Position numbers and translations under genes: made by a program. From an uncultured Nitrospira sp. (GTDB lineage Bacteria; Nitrospirota; Nitrospiria; Nitrospirales; Nitrospiraceae), in contig CABVSR010000010.1 in assembly GCA_902500995.1 (NCBI GenBank), positions 62,001-126,000 of the forward strand: 64,000 bases of DNA, written 5' to 3'. This document shows, piece by piece, positions 1 through 9,933 of this stretch. Each line of letters starts with the position of its first letter. The stretch's first letter is position 1. The notes below the pieces were generated by a model. That model made no database searches and was not told the origin of the DNA. It saw only the letters and a list, made by a program, of their open reading frames with translations.

Positions 1-3000
1 GAACAGATGCTGCTGGTGACCTTGCACCACATCGTGTCGGACGCCTGGTCCTCGCATCTGCTGGTGAAGGAAGTGATCGAGGTCTATGAGGCCACGGTCA
101 CGGGACGTCCGCCTGTGCTCGCGGACATGCCGCTGCAATATGCCGATGTCTCGCAATGGCAGCGGGCCTGGTTGAGCGGGCCGGTGCTCGAACGGGAATT
201 GTCCTTTTGGAAAGATGTGCTCGGCGGAGAACTGCCGGTGCTGGAGTTGCCGACGGATCGGCCCAGGCCGGCGGTGCAGACTTCGCGGGGGGCGATCATC
301 ACTTCGAGCATCGGCCCTGAGCTTGCCGCTGAGATCAAGACCGTGAGCCGCCGGTCCGGCGCGACGCTGTACATGACGTTGTTGAGCGCCTTCTTCATGC
401 TCCTTGCGCGGGAGACGGGGCAAACGGATCTCATTGTCGGGACGCCGATCGCGAACCGCACGAGGAAGGAAACCGAAGGTCTGATCGGATTCTTCGTCAA
501 TACGCTGGCCATTCGAACCACCGTCTCCCATGCTTCCGTTGTTGCGGAGGTGATCGCGGCGGTACGCGAAGCCTGCCTGGACGCCTATGCCCATCAAGAG
601 ACCCCCTTCGAACAACTGGTCGATGTGCTGCAACCGTCGCGCGACGTGAGCCGGTCGCCGATTTTTCAGGTCATGTTCGATCTGCAGAATGCGCCGATGG
701 CCGAGTTGCAGGTCGCGGGACTGGAATTCGAACCGGTCGAGATCGAGAGCACGACCGCCAAGTTCGACCTGTCGATGACGGTGCAGGAGTCGGGCGAGGG
801 AATGATTGTGGGCCTCGAATACAACAGCGACCTCTTTGAGCCAACCACCATCACGCGCTTGCTGGAACGGTATGCACTCATCCTGGCCGCGCTGGGCGGC
901 CATCTTCGCGCCACCGTAGGATCGATCCCGTTGCTGACGCAAAAGGAGCGGCAGAGCCTCCTGGCGGTGAATCGCGCCGGTGGGTCCTCAGGGCCGCTGT
1001 TGCCGTTGGCGACGCTCATCGAAGCGCAAGTGGTTCTCACGCCGGACGCGCCGGCCTTGCTGTCGAACGGTCACACCTTGTCCTATGCGGTGCTCAATCA
1101 GAAGGCGAATCGCCTGGCTCGCTGGTTGCGTAACGGGGGACTGAAACCTGAAGCACGAGTCGGGCTCCGTCTCGAGCGATCCGCCGAGTTGGTCGTGGCG
1201 CTGCTGGCGGTTATGAAAGCGGGAGGAACCTACGTCCCGATCGATCCGGCCTATCCGGCACCGCGTCAGCGGCAGATAGCCGTCGATGCAGGCTTCGATC
1301 TCCTATTGATCGACGGCGACGCGTTGCCGGGCGACGCAGAATTTCCCATGCCGGTCCAGTCGCTGGATCTTCTAGAAGGTGAGCTGGAGTCGTTAGACGG
1401 CAGCAACCTGCCTGCTTCATTTTCCCCGGAGCAGGCGGCCTACGTGATTTTCACCTCCGGTTCCACCGGGACACCCAAGGGGGTGGTGGTGTCGCAAGGG
1501 GCCCTGGCCCGGCATGTCGACACGATCTCGGAAGCCTATCGCCTTGGTCCTGGTGATCGGGTGCTGCAATTCGCCTCGATCAGCTTCGACGTGGCGGGTG
1601 AAGAAATCTGGTCAACCCTCGCGGCCGGCGCGGCGCTGATTCTGCAACCCTGCCGGCTGTTCGATTCACTCTCGGCCTTTGCCGCCTTTCTCGATCGCGA
1701 GGGGGTCACGGTCGCAGGCGTGCCTGCTTCTTACTGGCATGAATGGATCGGGGCTATCGAAGGCGGCTGCGCCCTGCCATCCTCCTTGCGGCTGGTGATC
1801 GTCGGGAACGAGCCGGTCGCGTCCTTCGACCTTGACCGATGGCGTCGGCTGGTGAATCCGGCGGTTCGATGGCTCAACGCCTACGGCCCGACGGAAACGA
1901 CGGTCACCGCCAGTCTGCACGAGCCGGTGACTGTGAGCGAGGACAGCGAGTCCGCGACCGTGCCGATCGGCCGGCCCTTACCCGGTCGTTCTTTCTATGT
2001 GCTGGACAGAAATCATGAGCCGCTGCCGTTCGGCGCGCCGGGAGAATTGTATATCGGCGGAGACAACCTGGCGCGCGGGTATCTGCATGATCCCGCGCGC
2101 ACGGCTGCCGTCTTTGTGCCGGACCCGTTCAGCGATCGGCCGGGCGCGCGCCTGTACAAAACGGGGGATCGGGTCTTGGTCCGGCGTGACGGCACGATCG
2201 AGTTTCTCGGCCGGTTCGACGATCAGATCAAGCTGCGTGGATTCCGGATCGAGCCCGGAGAGATCGAAGCCACTGTGCGCAGACATCCTGCCGTGCGCGC
2301 GGCCCTCGTGCGCGCTCATACGGACCAGGAAGGGAGGGTGAAACTCGTCGCCTATGTCGTGCCACAGGAAACCGAAGTGGTCGACGTGGCGGAACTTCGC
2401 CGTTGGCTTGGAACCACCTTGCCGGAGCATATGGTGCCCTCGTTCATCATGCCGCTTCCTGATCTGCCGCGCACCCCGGCAGGAAAGATCGATGTGAAGG
2501 CCTTGCCCGCGCCGGATTGGGGAGGTTCAGGCCGGGAACCGTCGGCGGCTCCCGTCACGCCGCTGCAACGGCAGTTGACGGCCATGTGGAGCGAAGTGTT
2601 GGGCGTGGGGCGAATCGGGATCCACGACAACTTTTTTGACCTGGGCGGCCACTCTCTGTTGGCCGTCCAGTTGATCGCGCGGATTCAAACGGTTGTCGAT
2701 CGGCCGCTGGGATTGATGGACCTTTTTCAATGTCCGACGGTGGAGCAATTGGCCCATCGGCTGGAACGCACGCACGGGGCCTCGGAAGAGGTCGTCTGTT
2801 TACGGGAAGGTCGCGACCTGCCTCCCTTGTTCTGTTTCGATTCCGATGGCACCCATGTGCAGGCCTATCGCCCCTTGGCCTTGTCTCTGGAGGACGGGCG
2901 GCCCCTGTACGGCCTGTCGTTGAGCCATCTGTTTGCGCTCAGCTGGCAGGAGGTGTCGATGTCCAGGTTGGCGGAACGGCACGCAGCCTTGATCCGCGAG

Positions 3001-3624
3001 CGGCAACCGCGAGGCCCGTATCATCTGTTGGGCTGGTCGAACGGCGGGGTCCTGGCCCTGGCGACCGCGCAGGTGCTGGAGCAGGCCGGAGAATCGGTGG
3101 CATTCCTGGGATTGCTGGATACTCAGCCGGACCATGCGCTGTACGACGCGCAAGGACCGACGCCGGTGGAGGAATTACTCGCGTACATCCGGCGCGACCG
3201 GCGGGACGTATTTGATGCGATTGCCGAAACCGAACGCGAGGCCTTGCGGCGCCGTCTGGAGCAACAGGATGAAGAGCAGCGCGTGGAGACAGCCATCCAA
3301 TGGGCGCGGGACCGGGAGTTTCTGTCGCCTGAAGAGGCGGATGCCTCCATCGGCTCGTTAAAACTCGGCTACGCCTTAGCCCGTGAAGCCGCACGGTTTC
3401 TGGGTGTGACACGAAGCCGGCCCATTCAGGCACCGATTCATGCCTGGTGGACGACGGCGACCATGGCGCGCTGGGGACAGGGACCGGTCGATTGGTCGGA
3501 ACATACGCGAGGGCCGGTGTCGGTGGATACGTTGCTGGGAGACCATATGGACGCGGTGTTCAGCATCCAGGCCCATCAGCAGATCGGTGAAGCCCTGGCG
3601 GCCCTCACGACTGCATCAGCCTGA
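1..3624 (+). CDS. Non-ribosomal peptide synthetase, terminal module (C-A-PCP-TE), 5' truncated by window
   Basis: The reading frame is open at base 1, so the gene starts upstream. In window numbering, the condensation-domain motif HHIVSDAWS is at residues 9-17. The adenylation domain follows, with YVIFTSGSTGTPKG near 481, NAYGPTETT near 630, YKTGDR and GRFDDQIKLRGFRIE, and the A10 motif TPAGKIDVKAL. A carrier domain has its phosphopantetheine serine in LGGHSLL near 885. A C-terminal thioesterase has GWSNGG (nucleophile near 1013) and a late GDHMD histidine. This is therefore the last module of an assembly line that releases its own product. Aligning by eye to the GrsA pocket gives a tentative code D-V-E-G-V-V-A-V-T-K, which I cannot match to a substrate. 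With the TonB, receptor and Fur genes nearby, a siderophore product is plausible but inferred. Confidence 0.95.
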   Translation, partial: EQMLLVTLHHIVSDAWSSHLLVKEVIEVYEATVTGRPPVLADMPLQYADVSQWQRAWLSGPVLERELSFWKDVLGGELPVLELPTDRPRPAVQTSRGAIITSSIGPELAAEIKTVSRRSGATLYMTLLSAFFMLLARETGQTDLIVGTPIANRTRKETEGLIGFFVNTLAIRTTVSHASVVAEVIAAVREACLDAYAHQETPFEQLVDVLQPSRDVSRSPIFQVMFDLQNAPMAELQVAGLEFEPVEIESTTAKFDLSMTVQESGEGMIVGLEYNSDLFEPTTITRLLERYALILAALGGHLRATVGSIPLLTQKERQSLLAVNRAGGSSGPLLPLATLIEAQVVLTPDAPALLSNGHTLSYAVLNQKANRLARWLRNGGLKPEARVGLRLERSAELVVALLAVMKAGGTYVPIDPAYPAPRQRQIAVDAGFDLLLIDGDALPGDAEFPMPVQSLDLLEGELESLDGSNLPASFSPEQAAYVIFTSGSTGTPKGVVVSQGALARHVDTISEAYRLGPGDRVLQFASISFDVAGEEIWSTLAAGAALILQPCRLFDSLSAFAAFLDREGVTVAGVPASYWHEWIGAIEGGCALPSSLRLVIVGNEPVASFDLDRWRRLVNPAVRWLNAYGPTETTVTASLHEPVTVSEDSESATVPIGRPLPGRSFYVLDRNHEPLPFGAPGELYIGGDNLARGYLHDPARTAAVFVPDPFSDRPGARLYKTGDRVLVRRDGTIEFLGRFDDQIKLRGFRIEPGEIEATVRRHPAVRAALVRAHTDQEGRVKLVAYVVPQETEVVDVAELRRWLGTTLPEHMVPSFIMPLPDLPRTPAGKIDVKALPAPDWGGSGREPSAAPVTPLQRQLTAMWSEVLGVGRIGIHDNFFDLGGHSLLAVQLIARIQTVVDRPLGLMDLFQCPTVEQLAHRLERTHGASEEVVCLREGRDLPPLFCFDSDGTHVQAYRPLALSLEDGRPLYGLSLSHLFALSWQEVSMSRLAERHAALIRERQPRGPYHLLGWSNGGVLALATAQVLEQAGESVAFLGLLDTQPDHALYDAQGPTPVEELLAYIRRDRRDVFDAIAETEREALRRRLEQQDEEQRVETAIQWARDREFLSPEEADASIGSLKLGYALAREAARFLGVTRSRPIQAPIHAWWTTATMARWGQGPVDWSEHTRGPVSVDTLLGDHMDAVFSIQAHQQIGEALAALTTASA

Positions 3625-3751
3625 TCCTACAAATCCTTTCCCTCCTTCGGGTGGCATGGAGTCATGTCTGACGGCTCCATGCGCCTCTCGCCTCTCGTTT
3701 TTCTCTGTTGAGTCTGAGTCAGTCGAGGCTCTGCGACTGCCAGGTTCGCGG

Positions 3752-6700
3752 TTATCCCTCGGAAGGCGAGGGGCGGGAAAGAACCTCTCCGAGACCTTCT
3801 CGTTCGGGCGTTTCCTGTCCGGCCGGCTTTGCCGCCGGCAGAAGGGCATAGACCACCGGCACCAGAAACAGCGTCAGCAGTGTGGAGAGCATCAGGCCGC
3901 TGATCACCACCAGTCCGATATGCCATCGCCCGGCCGCGCCCGCTCCGCTCGCCAGCGCCAGGGGGAGCGCGGCCAGAATCGTCGCCATGGTCGTCATGAT
4001 GATGGGCCGCAGGCGCAACACCGATGCCTCGACGATGGCCTGACGGAGAGCTCGTCCGTCCTCCTGCAACTGATTGGCAAACTCCACGATGAGGATGGCA
4101 TTCTTCGTGACGAGTCCGATCAGGATCATCAGGCCGATTTCACTGTAGATATTGAGTGTGCCTCGGAAGAGCAAGAGAGCCAGGAGGGCGCCGGCCAAGG
4201 CGGGGGGAACCGACACCAGCACGGTGAAGGGATGGCGGAAGCTTTCGAACTGCGCGGCCAAGATCAAATAGACCACCAGCAGGGCCAACAGAAACGTGAC
4301 GTGCAGGTTGCCGGACGACTCCATGAATTCTTTGGATTCTCCCGCATAACTGATGCTGGCTCCCGGAGGCAGGTGTTTGCGGATGATGGCTTCCAGCGAG
4401 GCGATCGATTGGCTGAGGGTCGATCCGGGGCCGACACCGGCGCTGATGGTCACAGCGCGCAGCTTCTCGTAATGGTTGAGCTGTTTCGGCGCTACGGTTT
4501 CGCTCAGCGTGACGAGGTTGCTCAGTGGAATCAACTCGCCCCGGCTTCCCCTGACATGCAGATGGTCGATGTCCGATTTGGTGCCCCGGTGCTGAGGCTG
4601 CGTCTGCATGATGACGGAATACTCTTTCCCCTCGCGCATGAACATCGACGCTTTCCGTCCGCCCAGGAACACTTCGAGGGTCCGGCCGATCGTTTCGACG
4701 GCAATGCCAAGATCGGCGGCCTTGTCGCGGTTGATGTCTACGCGCAGTTCCGGTTTGTTCAAATCGAGGTCACTCTCCACATTCGTCAGCTCAGGATGGC
4801 TTGCCGCCTCGCGCCGGACCTTCGTGACGATCTTGTCCAAGACATCGTAGGCCGGACCTCGCACGACCAGCTGCACGGGCGTCTTGCTGTCCTCCTGATT
4901 GAACGGCGGCGGGTTCAGCGCGAAGACGGTGGCGCCGGGAATGGCGGACAGCGCCGGCTCGACGCCGTCGATGATCTCCCGCTGCGGGCGGGCGCGATCG
5001 GACCAATCTTTGAGCGTCACCCAGGTGGCGGCCCGGTTGACCAGGGTCGGCCGCCAACCGCGCGCGACGACGGTGTAATACGAGTCCATTTCGGGAATCC
5101 CCGCCGATATGGTCTCGCTCTCCCGGGCATATCGATCCGTGTAGTCGAGGGTCGCCCCTTCCGGCGCATTGACGTGAATGGCGAACCAGCCTGTGTCTTC
5201 GAGCGGCGCCAGTTCGCTTGGAATCCCCCACAGGAGCAGGCCGCTGACCGCCAGGGACAACAGCGCGCCGGAGAGGACGAGGGATGGCCGCAGCAACGCC
5301 TGCTCAAGCAGTGCGCGGTAGCGGCGGGTCAGCCATTGCAGCCACGCGGACCCATCCAACGCCGAACGAGCGGGCGACGAGCCGGGCATCGCGGTCCGGT
5401 CCAGCAGGCGCGCGCACATGGCGGGCGTGAGCGTCAGCGCGATGAAGCCGGACAGCAACACCGAGCCGGCGACGGCGATACCCAGTTCGGAAAATAAGCG
5501 GCCGACGATGCCGGGCAGAAACACGATGGGCAAGAATACCGCCGCCAGCGTCAAGGTCGTTGAGATGACGGCAAATCCGATTTCCCGGCTCCCTTCGACG
5601 GCGGCCTGTGTCGGTGGCAGGCCCTGTTCGATGCGCCGGTAGACGTTTTCCACGACGACGATGGCGTCGTCGACGACAAGACCGATGGCCAGCACGAATC
5701 CCAGCAGCGTGATGGTGTTGATCGTGCTGCCCGTCGCCTGCATGAGCACAAAGGTGCCCAGGATCGATCCGGGAATCGCGACCGTGGGAATGAGCGTGGC
5801 CTTGGCGCTGCGCAAGAACAGAAACACGACCAGCACGACCAACAGCACGGACAACCCGACGGCTTCGTACACTTCATGCAGCGACCGCTCGATATAGATG
5901 GAGCTGTCGAAGGCGGTGACCAGTTTCATGCCTTCGGGGAGCAGCGATTCCAGGGCGGGGAGACTGCGCTTGACGGCGCGCGCGGTCTCGAGCGTATTCG
6001 CCTTGGACTGTTTCATGATGCCGAGACCGATCGCAGGTTTCCCGTTGACGCGGACCAGTTTCCGGTCGTCTTCGGCGGCGATTTCGGCCTGCCCGACATC
6101 CTGCAAGCGCACGGGATACCCGTCGCGATAGGCCAGAATCAGTTGGTTGAATTGCGCCGGCTGTTCCAGCCCGCCGCCCAGCCGCACGCTGAACTCGCGT
6201 TGGGTGCTTTCGATCCGGCCGGTGGGCATGGAAACGTTTTGCGTTCGAAGGGCATCTTCTACGTCCTGCACGGTGAGGAGCCGGGAGGCGAGCCGATCGG
6301 GGTCCAGCCAGATGCGCATCGCGTAGCGGCGCTCGCCGTCGAGCATCACGTTGGAGACGCCAGGGAGCGGCGCGAGCCGGTCTTTCAATTGCCGCTGGGC
6401 GAAGTCGGTCATGTCCAACTCGCTGTGCCGGTCGCTGATCAAGGCCAGCCACATGATGCCGTCGGATTCGCTGTCCTCCTTCATGACCAGCGGGGCCTCG
6501 ATGCCTTGCGGCAGCAGGTATCGCACCCGGGTGATGCGATCGCGGACATCGTTCGCCGCCGCATCCAGGTTGCGCGTCAACGCGAATTCCAGTGCGATGG
6601 TGGAGAGCCCTTCACGGCTGTTCGATCGGAGGGTCCTGAGCCCCTCGACCCCGCTCAGCGCATCCTCCAAGACCGAGGTGATATCCGTTTCCACCAGTTG

Positions 6701-6868
6701 AGCGTCGGCGCTGGGATAGATGGTGAGCACCGAGACGACGGGAAAAGTGATATCCGGATATTCGCGCAGGGGCAGGCGTGAAAACGACAAGAGGCCGAAC
6801 AACATCAGCAGGAGCGTGGCAACGGTGGCGAGGACCGGACGCGTAATGGACAGGGCGGACAGTCTCAT
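3752..6868 (-). CDS. RND-family efflux permease (HAE-1/AcrB-like)
   Basis: At 1038 residues this has the usual length of a proton-driven tripartite-pump inner-membrane permease. TM1 is at the N-terminus (ITRPVLATVATLLLMLFG) and is followed by the typical LPLREYPDITFPVV segment. The paired TM4 aspartates of the proton relay are in GLVVDDAIVVVENVYR near residue 400. A second TM bundle lies near 860-1020, including LVTKNAILIVEFANQ. The gene follows a membrane fusion protein gene on the same strand, with only 19 nt between them, as in tripartite pumps; no outer-membrane channel gene is adjacent. The convergent NRPS and upstream exbBD-tonB suggest export of a siderophore or other peptide, which is inference. 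Long open frames on the opposite strand here are shadows. Confidence 0.95.
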   Translation of the reverse strand: MRLSALSITRPVLATVATLLLMLFGLLSFSRLPLREYPDITFPVVSVLTIYPSADAQLVETDITSVLEDALSGVEGLRTLRSNSREGLSTIALEFALTRNLDAAANDVRDRITRVRYLLPQGIEAPLVMKEDSESDGIMWLALISDRHSELDMTDFAQRQLKDRLAPLPGVSNVMLDGERRYAMRIWLDPDRLASRLLTVQDVEDALRTQNVSMPTGRIESTQREFSVRLGGGLEQPAQFNQLILAYRDGYPVRLQDVGQAEIAAEDDRKLVRVNGKPAIGLGIMKQSKANTLETARAVKRSLPALESLLPEGMKLVTAFDSSIYIERSLHEVYEAVGLSVLLVVLVVFLFLRSAKATLIPTVAIPGSILGTFVLMQATGSTINTITLLGFVLAIGLVVDDAIVVVENVYRRIEQGLPPTQAAVEGSREIGFAVISTTLTLAAVFLPIVFLPGIVGRLFSELGIAVAGSVLLSGFIALTLTPAMCARLLDRTAMPGSSPARSALDGSAWLQWLTRRYRALLEQALLRPSLVLSGALLSLAVSGLLLWGIPSELAPLEDTGWFAIHVNAPEGATLDYTDRYARESETISAGIPEMDSYYTVVARGWRPTLVNRAATWVTLKDWSDRARPQREIIDGVEPALSAIPGATVFALNPPPFNQEDSKTPVQLVVRGPAYDVLDKIVTKVRREAASHPELTNVESDLDLNKPELRVDINRDKAADLGIAVETIGRTLEVFLGGRKASMFMREGKEYSVIMQTQPQHRGTKSDIDHLHVRGSRGELIPLSNLVTLSETVAPKQLNHYEKLRAVTISAGVGPGSTLSQSIASLEAIIRKHLPPGASISYAGESKEFMESSGNLHVTFLLALLVVYLILAAQFESFRHPFTVLVSVPPALAGALLALLLFRGTLNIYSEIGLMILIGLVTKNAILIVEFANQLQEDGRALRQAIVEASVLRLRPIIMTTMATILAALPLALASGAGAAGRWHIGLVVISGLMLSTLLTLFLVPVVYALLPAAKPAGQETPEREGLGEVLSRPSPSEG

Positions 6869-6887
6869 GCTGGTGTCCCGTGGAAGG

Positions 6888-7967
6888 TCAGCGGGCGGGC
6901 TCCGTCACCGCAAGGATCGGATCGCCTGCCCGCAATTTATGGTGGCCGACCCGGACGACCGTATCCTGCTCGGTGAGTCCGTTCAGCACCTGCACAAACC
7001 CCCTGGTCCGCATCCCCAACGTAATTTCGCGTTCCTGGGCGATGCCCTCCTGCGCGACATACACATAGGTTTTATCCTGTTTCGGCATCACGGCTTCTTC
7101 GGGAATCAAGAGGGCGCGTTCCACTTGGCCAAAGGTCAGGAGGACCTGCGCAAACATGCCGGGGCGAAGGCGCTGCTGCGGATTCGGAATGCGGGCGCGC
7201 ACCTGAACGGCTCTGGTCGTCATGTCGACCTGCGGGTCGATCACATAGACTTTGCCGTGAAAGGTGTCGCCGGGATAGGCATCGGTGGTCAACTCGATGG
7301 GTTGGCCCGGCGCCAGATGCCGAAGGAGCGTCTCCGGCACCTTGAAGTCGATCTTGAGCTGGGCGAGGTCTTCCAGGTTGACCAGGTCGAGCCCTGTGCC
7401 GACGTAGTCACCCGGGGAGATTCGGCGGATGCCGGTGATCCCGGCAAACGGAGCGCGAATCTTGGTCTTGGACAATCGAGTGGCGTAGAGGCTGTGATTG
7501 GCATGGGACACTTGGAGCGCCCCGGCTACTTCATCGAGCTGTTGCTTCGGCACGTAGCGCTTGCCGTCCAAGTCCAGCTGTTTCAGGCGCTCATAGGTGA
7601 GGCGGGAGACCTTGAGCTGAGCCGCGGCTTGCGCCATTTCGGCCTGGAGTTCGGAATCGTCCAACTCGATGAGCAGTTGGTCCTTTTCCACGGCCTGGCC
7701 TTCCTCAAACCAGATCTGTCGGATGCGTCCCGCCACCTCCGGGCGAATCATGATGCTTTCGTTGGCGCGCAGCGTCCCGACCGCTTTGATGGTATGACGC
7801 ATCCGGTCGATCGTCACCGGCGCCAACACCACGGCTGTCGCCAGCGGGGAGCCGGTTGATCCATCTGAAGCGGGAACCGATGTCAGGGCGATCCATTTGA
7901 CGGCATACATGACGGAGATCGCCGTCAGAACGAGGAGCAACGCATAGGTGGTGCGGCGAAGCGTCAT
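6888..7967 (-). CDS. RND pump periplasmic adaptor (membrane fusion protein)
   Basis: This is an HlyD/AcrA-type adaptor linking an RND permease to an outer-membrane channel. An N-terminal anchor helix (YALLLVLTAISVMYAVKW) is followed by a split biotinyl-lipoyl domain, with RPEVAGRIRQIWFEEGQAV before and IRAPFAGITGIRRISPGDYV after a short alpha hairpin. A beta-barrel domain and a membrane-proximal domain (ALLIPEEAV) complete it. I chose the ATG at 7967 because it places the anchor helix at the start. A TTG at 8003 in the same frame would add 12 residues, and the GGAGGA between the two fits neither start ideally. It sits directly upstream of the permease gene and downstream of the tonB cluster on the same strand. 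Confidence 0.92.
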   Translation of the reverse strand: MTLRRTTYALLLVLTAISVMYAVKWIALTSVPASDGSTGSPLATAVVLAPVTIDRMRHTIKAVGTLRANESIMIRPEVAGRIRQIWFEEGQAVEKDQLLIELDDSELQAEMAQAAAQLKVSRLTYERLKQLDLDGKRYVPKQQLDEVAGALQVSHANHSLYATRLSKTKIRAPFAGITGIRRISPGDYVGTGLDLVNLEDLAQLKIDFKVPETLLRHLAPGQPIELTTDAYPGDTFHGKVYVIDPQVDMTTRAVQVRARIPNPQQRLRPGMFAQVLLTFGQVERALLIPEEAVMPKQDKTYVYVAQEGIAQEREITLGMRTRGFVQVLNGLTEQDTVVRVGHHKLRAGDPILAVTEPAR

Positions 7968-8040
7968 GAGAAATGGTGCCGGTGGTTCTCGTCCTCCGAA
8001 CAAGTGTTCGCGACGGATCTGAGCTGAGGAATGTAATCCT

Positions 8041-8496
8041 TTACTTGAACTCGAGCTTTTTCAGCCCATTGACCGGGAGGTCCACCTGGCCGAAATCAGA
8101 ATCGCCCTTGAAGCTCCCGTCGATCGCCAGGGGAAAGTCTCCCGTCTTGCCGTTGGCGAGTGTGATGTGCAGGGTCGGTGGGGCCTTCTCGCCCGCCGCC
8201 GTTACCTCGACCTGCTTGACCCCATCGAACTTGATGTTCACGGTGGCGGTGCCTCGTTTCACGGGAAGATGTTTCAATTCATGCGGAATGAACGATGTTT
8301 CGCTGACTTTTTCTTCCCAATAGAACACGACGTTCTTGAGGTCGGTTTGCATGTCTTTGGCATCGGTCACGACGGCGTGAAAGGGTTTCTCGCCGTTCTG
8401 CGCGAAAGCCGGCATTGCGGCCCAGGAGCAGAGCGCGGTGATGGTAGCGGCCGTCGCGAAGAACATCGACTGGAGAGAAGAATGGGGTAACGACAT
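8041..8496 (-). CDS. Secreted protein of unknown function in the exbBD-tonB operon
   Basis: A 151-residue protein with a clear signal peptide (FFATAATITALCSWAAMPAFA, cut before QNGEKP) and a mature part of mostly beta-type sequence (NVVFYWEEKVSETSFIPHELKHLPVKRG, LHITLANGKTGDFPLAIDG). The start at 8496 is preceded by GGAG at good spacing; an in-frame ATG at 8586 would bury the signal peptide behind 30 residues and overlap tonB. I do not recognise a family. The position between tonB and the RND adaptor, all on one strand with short gaps, suggests a periplasmic accessory of uptake or export. That is an inference only. Confidence 0.75.
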   Translation of the reverse strand: MSLPHSSLQSMFFATAATITALCSWAAMPAFAQNGEKPFHAVVTDAKDMQTDLKNVVFYWEEKVSETSFIPHELKHLPVKRGTATVNIKFDGVKQVEVTAAGEKAPPTLHITLANGKTGDFPLAIDGSFKGDSDFGQVDLPVNGLKKLEFK

Positions 8497-8527
8497 GATC
8501 GACTCCGTGATTCGGGTAAAAGGGTGA

Positions 8528-9562
8528 TTATTCCATGTGATAGGAAAACGGCACATCGAGCTGGATTTTGGATGTTGCCATTTCATGCTTGACCTTCAGC
8601 GGAAAGGCGTTGCGGACCATTTCCAGTGTGTGGCGGTCCAGCACGGAGTGGCCCGAGCTTTTCTCCAGGGACAAGTCCAGCAAATGGACCGCCGCGCCCT
8701 GTTGTTCGATCGTGAGACGAAGGATGACGCGCCCTTGCCAATGATTCCGTTTTGCCTCGGCCGGATAACGCTTGCGTTGATCGACTGAAGACCAGATCTC
8801 CTGGCCGAGCCATCCGAAATCCGCCTGCGCTTCCGGCCGGGCTTGGACCGCCCGATGTTTGACGACCCGTTGCTGGACGGTTTCTACGGGTCGCTGAACG
8901 ATCTCCTGCCGGACCTGTTCAATTGCTTCAACCGGAGCGGGCACTGATTCGACCGCCGGGGTTTCATTCACCACCGCCGCGACTTCGGCGACCGTCTCGG
9001 TCTGACGGGTAACGGGTGCGGCGGTCGCGACCGGCTGGGACGGCGAGACCTCTTCGACGGCGGGGGCGCTCTGCTCCACCACGTCCTGTTGGACGACTTC
9101 GGTGACGGGCGTGACCGCCTCCTGGACCTCACGCGTCACCGTTTCCGTTCGTTGTGTCGTGACTTGCTGAATGGCCTGGGCCGTCTGAACCGGCACGCTT
9201 TCCAGCACGGGCTGCACCTGCTGAACCGGCTGAACCGGCTGCCGTTCTTGGATCGGCTGAACCTGGCGAACGACCGGTTCCACCTTGGTAACCGGGACCT
9301 GTTTCGGCTTGGGGGTTGTGACCGGTTGAGGGGTGGGCGGAGGCTGAGACTCGACGGGTGGCGGGGGAGTCGGCTCTGCCGCCGGAGGTGCCGGTTGCAC
9401 GACGGCCACATCCCACTTGAAGGTGGGCGGCGGTGGTGGCGGGATTTCCGTGAGCATCAGGACTGCCATGCCCACGAGCAGGCCGTGGACCGACATGGAA
9501 AAGGCCCAGCAGGCCGAGGCCCGCTGGCGTTGCGAGGAATCCATGGGAATGGCCAGGCTCAT
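8528..9562 (-). CDS. tonB: TonB-family energy transducer
   Basis: TonB carries proton-motive energy from ExbB/ExbD to outer-membrane receptors. Here a single N-terminal anchor (ACWAFSMSVHGLLVGMAVLML) is followed by a proline run and a long Pro/Val/Glu/Gln-rich periplasmic spacer (about residues 40-240). The C-terminal TonB domain has RYPAEAKRNHWQGRVILRL and SSGHSVLDRHTLEMV near residues 260-325. Its start overlaps the exbD stop by 4 nt (ATGA), so the two are translationally coupled. At 344 residues it is longer than E. coli TonB (239) because of the spacer. A second, different tonB lies at 26.7-27.6 kb. Confidence 0.93.
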   Translation of the reverse strand: MSLAIPMDSSQRQRASACWAFSMSVHGLLVGMAVLMLTEIPPPPPPTFKWDVAVVQPAPPAAEPTPPPPVESQPPPTPQPVTTPKPKQVPVTKVEPVVRQVQPIQERQPVQPVQQVQPVLESVPVQTAQAIQQVTTQRTETVTREVQEAVTPVTEVVQQDVVEQSAPAVEEVSPSQPVATAAPVTRQTETVAEVAAVVNETPAVESVPAPVEAIEQVRQEIVQRPVETVQQRVVKHRAVQARPEAQADFGWLGQEIWSSVDQRKRYPAEAKRNHWQGRVILRLTIEQQGAAVHLLDLSLEKSSGHSVLDRHTLEMVRNAFPLKVKHEMATSKIQLDVPFSYHME

Positions 9563-9933
9563 GAGCGAACCACCTCCAGACTGACCTGCTGGAAGCCCAT
9601 GCTGCGAATCTCATCGACGAGGGTGACAAACCGGTCCAGCACCGTCACGCGATCGGCGCGCAGCAACACGGCGGATTCCCGCGGGTGCGGACTGAGCATG
9701 CCGCGTAATCCATCCTGGGGAACCCGCTGATCGTTCATGAAGACCGTCCCCTCTGCCGTGAGAGTCACTACCAGGGGCACATCCTTCCGATCTGAGGAGG
9801 CCTGCGCCTTCGCGAGTTGCACCGGGACTTGGCCGGTGGTGATGAAGGTCGCCGTGGTCAAGACGATGACCAGCAAGACGAGCATCACGTCGACCAACGG
9901 GATGACATTGATTTGATCCAGATCACGTCCCAT
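9559..9933 (-). CDS. exbD: ExbD/TolR-family biopolymer transport protein
   Basis: A 124-residue protein with a cytoplasmic N-terminus, one membrane helix (VIPLVDVMLVLLVIVLTTATF) carrying the conserved proton-relay aspartate in the LVDVMLVLL motif, and a periplasmic domain ending QVSLEVVRS. It works with ExbB as the proton channel that energises TonB. It overlaps exbB by 11 nt and tonB by 4 nt, so the three genes form a compact operon. Confidence 0.95.
   Translation of the reverse strand: MGRDLDQINVIPLVDVMLVLLVIVLTTATFITTGQVPVQLAKAQASSDRKDVPLVVTLTAEGTVFMNDQRVPQDGLRGMLSPHPRESAVLLRADRVTVLDRFVTLVDEIRSMGFQQVSLEVVRS

Noticed and set aside
3440-5497. Long 685-codon frame on the plus strand
   Set aside because: It is antisense to the RND permease, has low-complexity charged/Gln-rich composition and no motif; high GC makes such shadows common.
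5876-6781. 301-codon plus-strand frame
   Set aside because: Antisense to the well-conserved permease N-terminus, no start signal or family.
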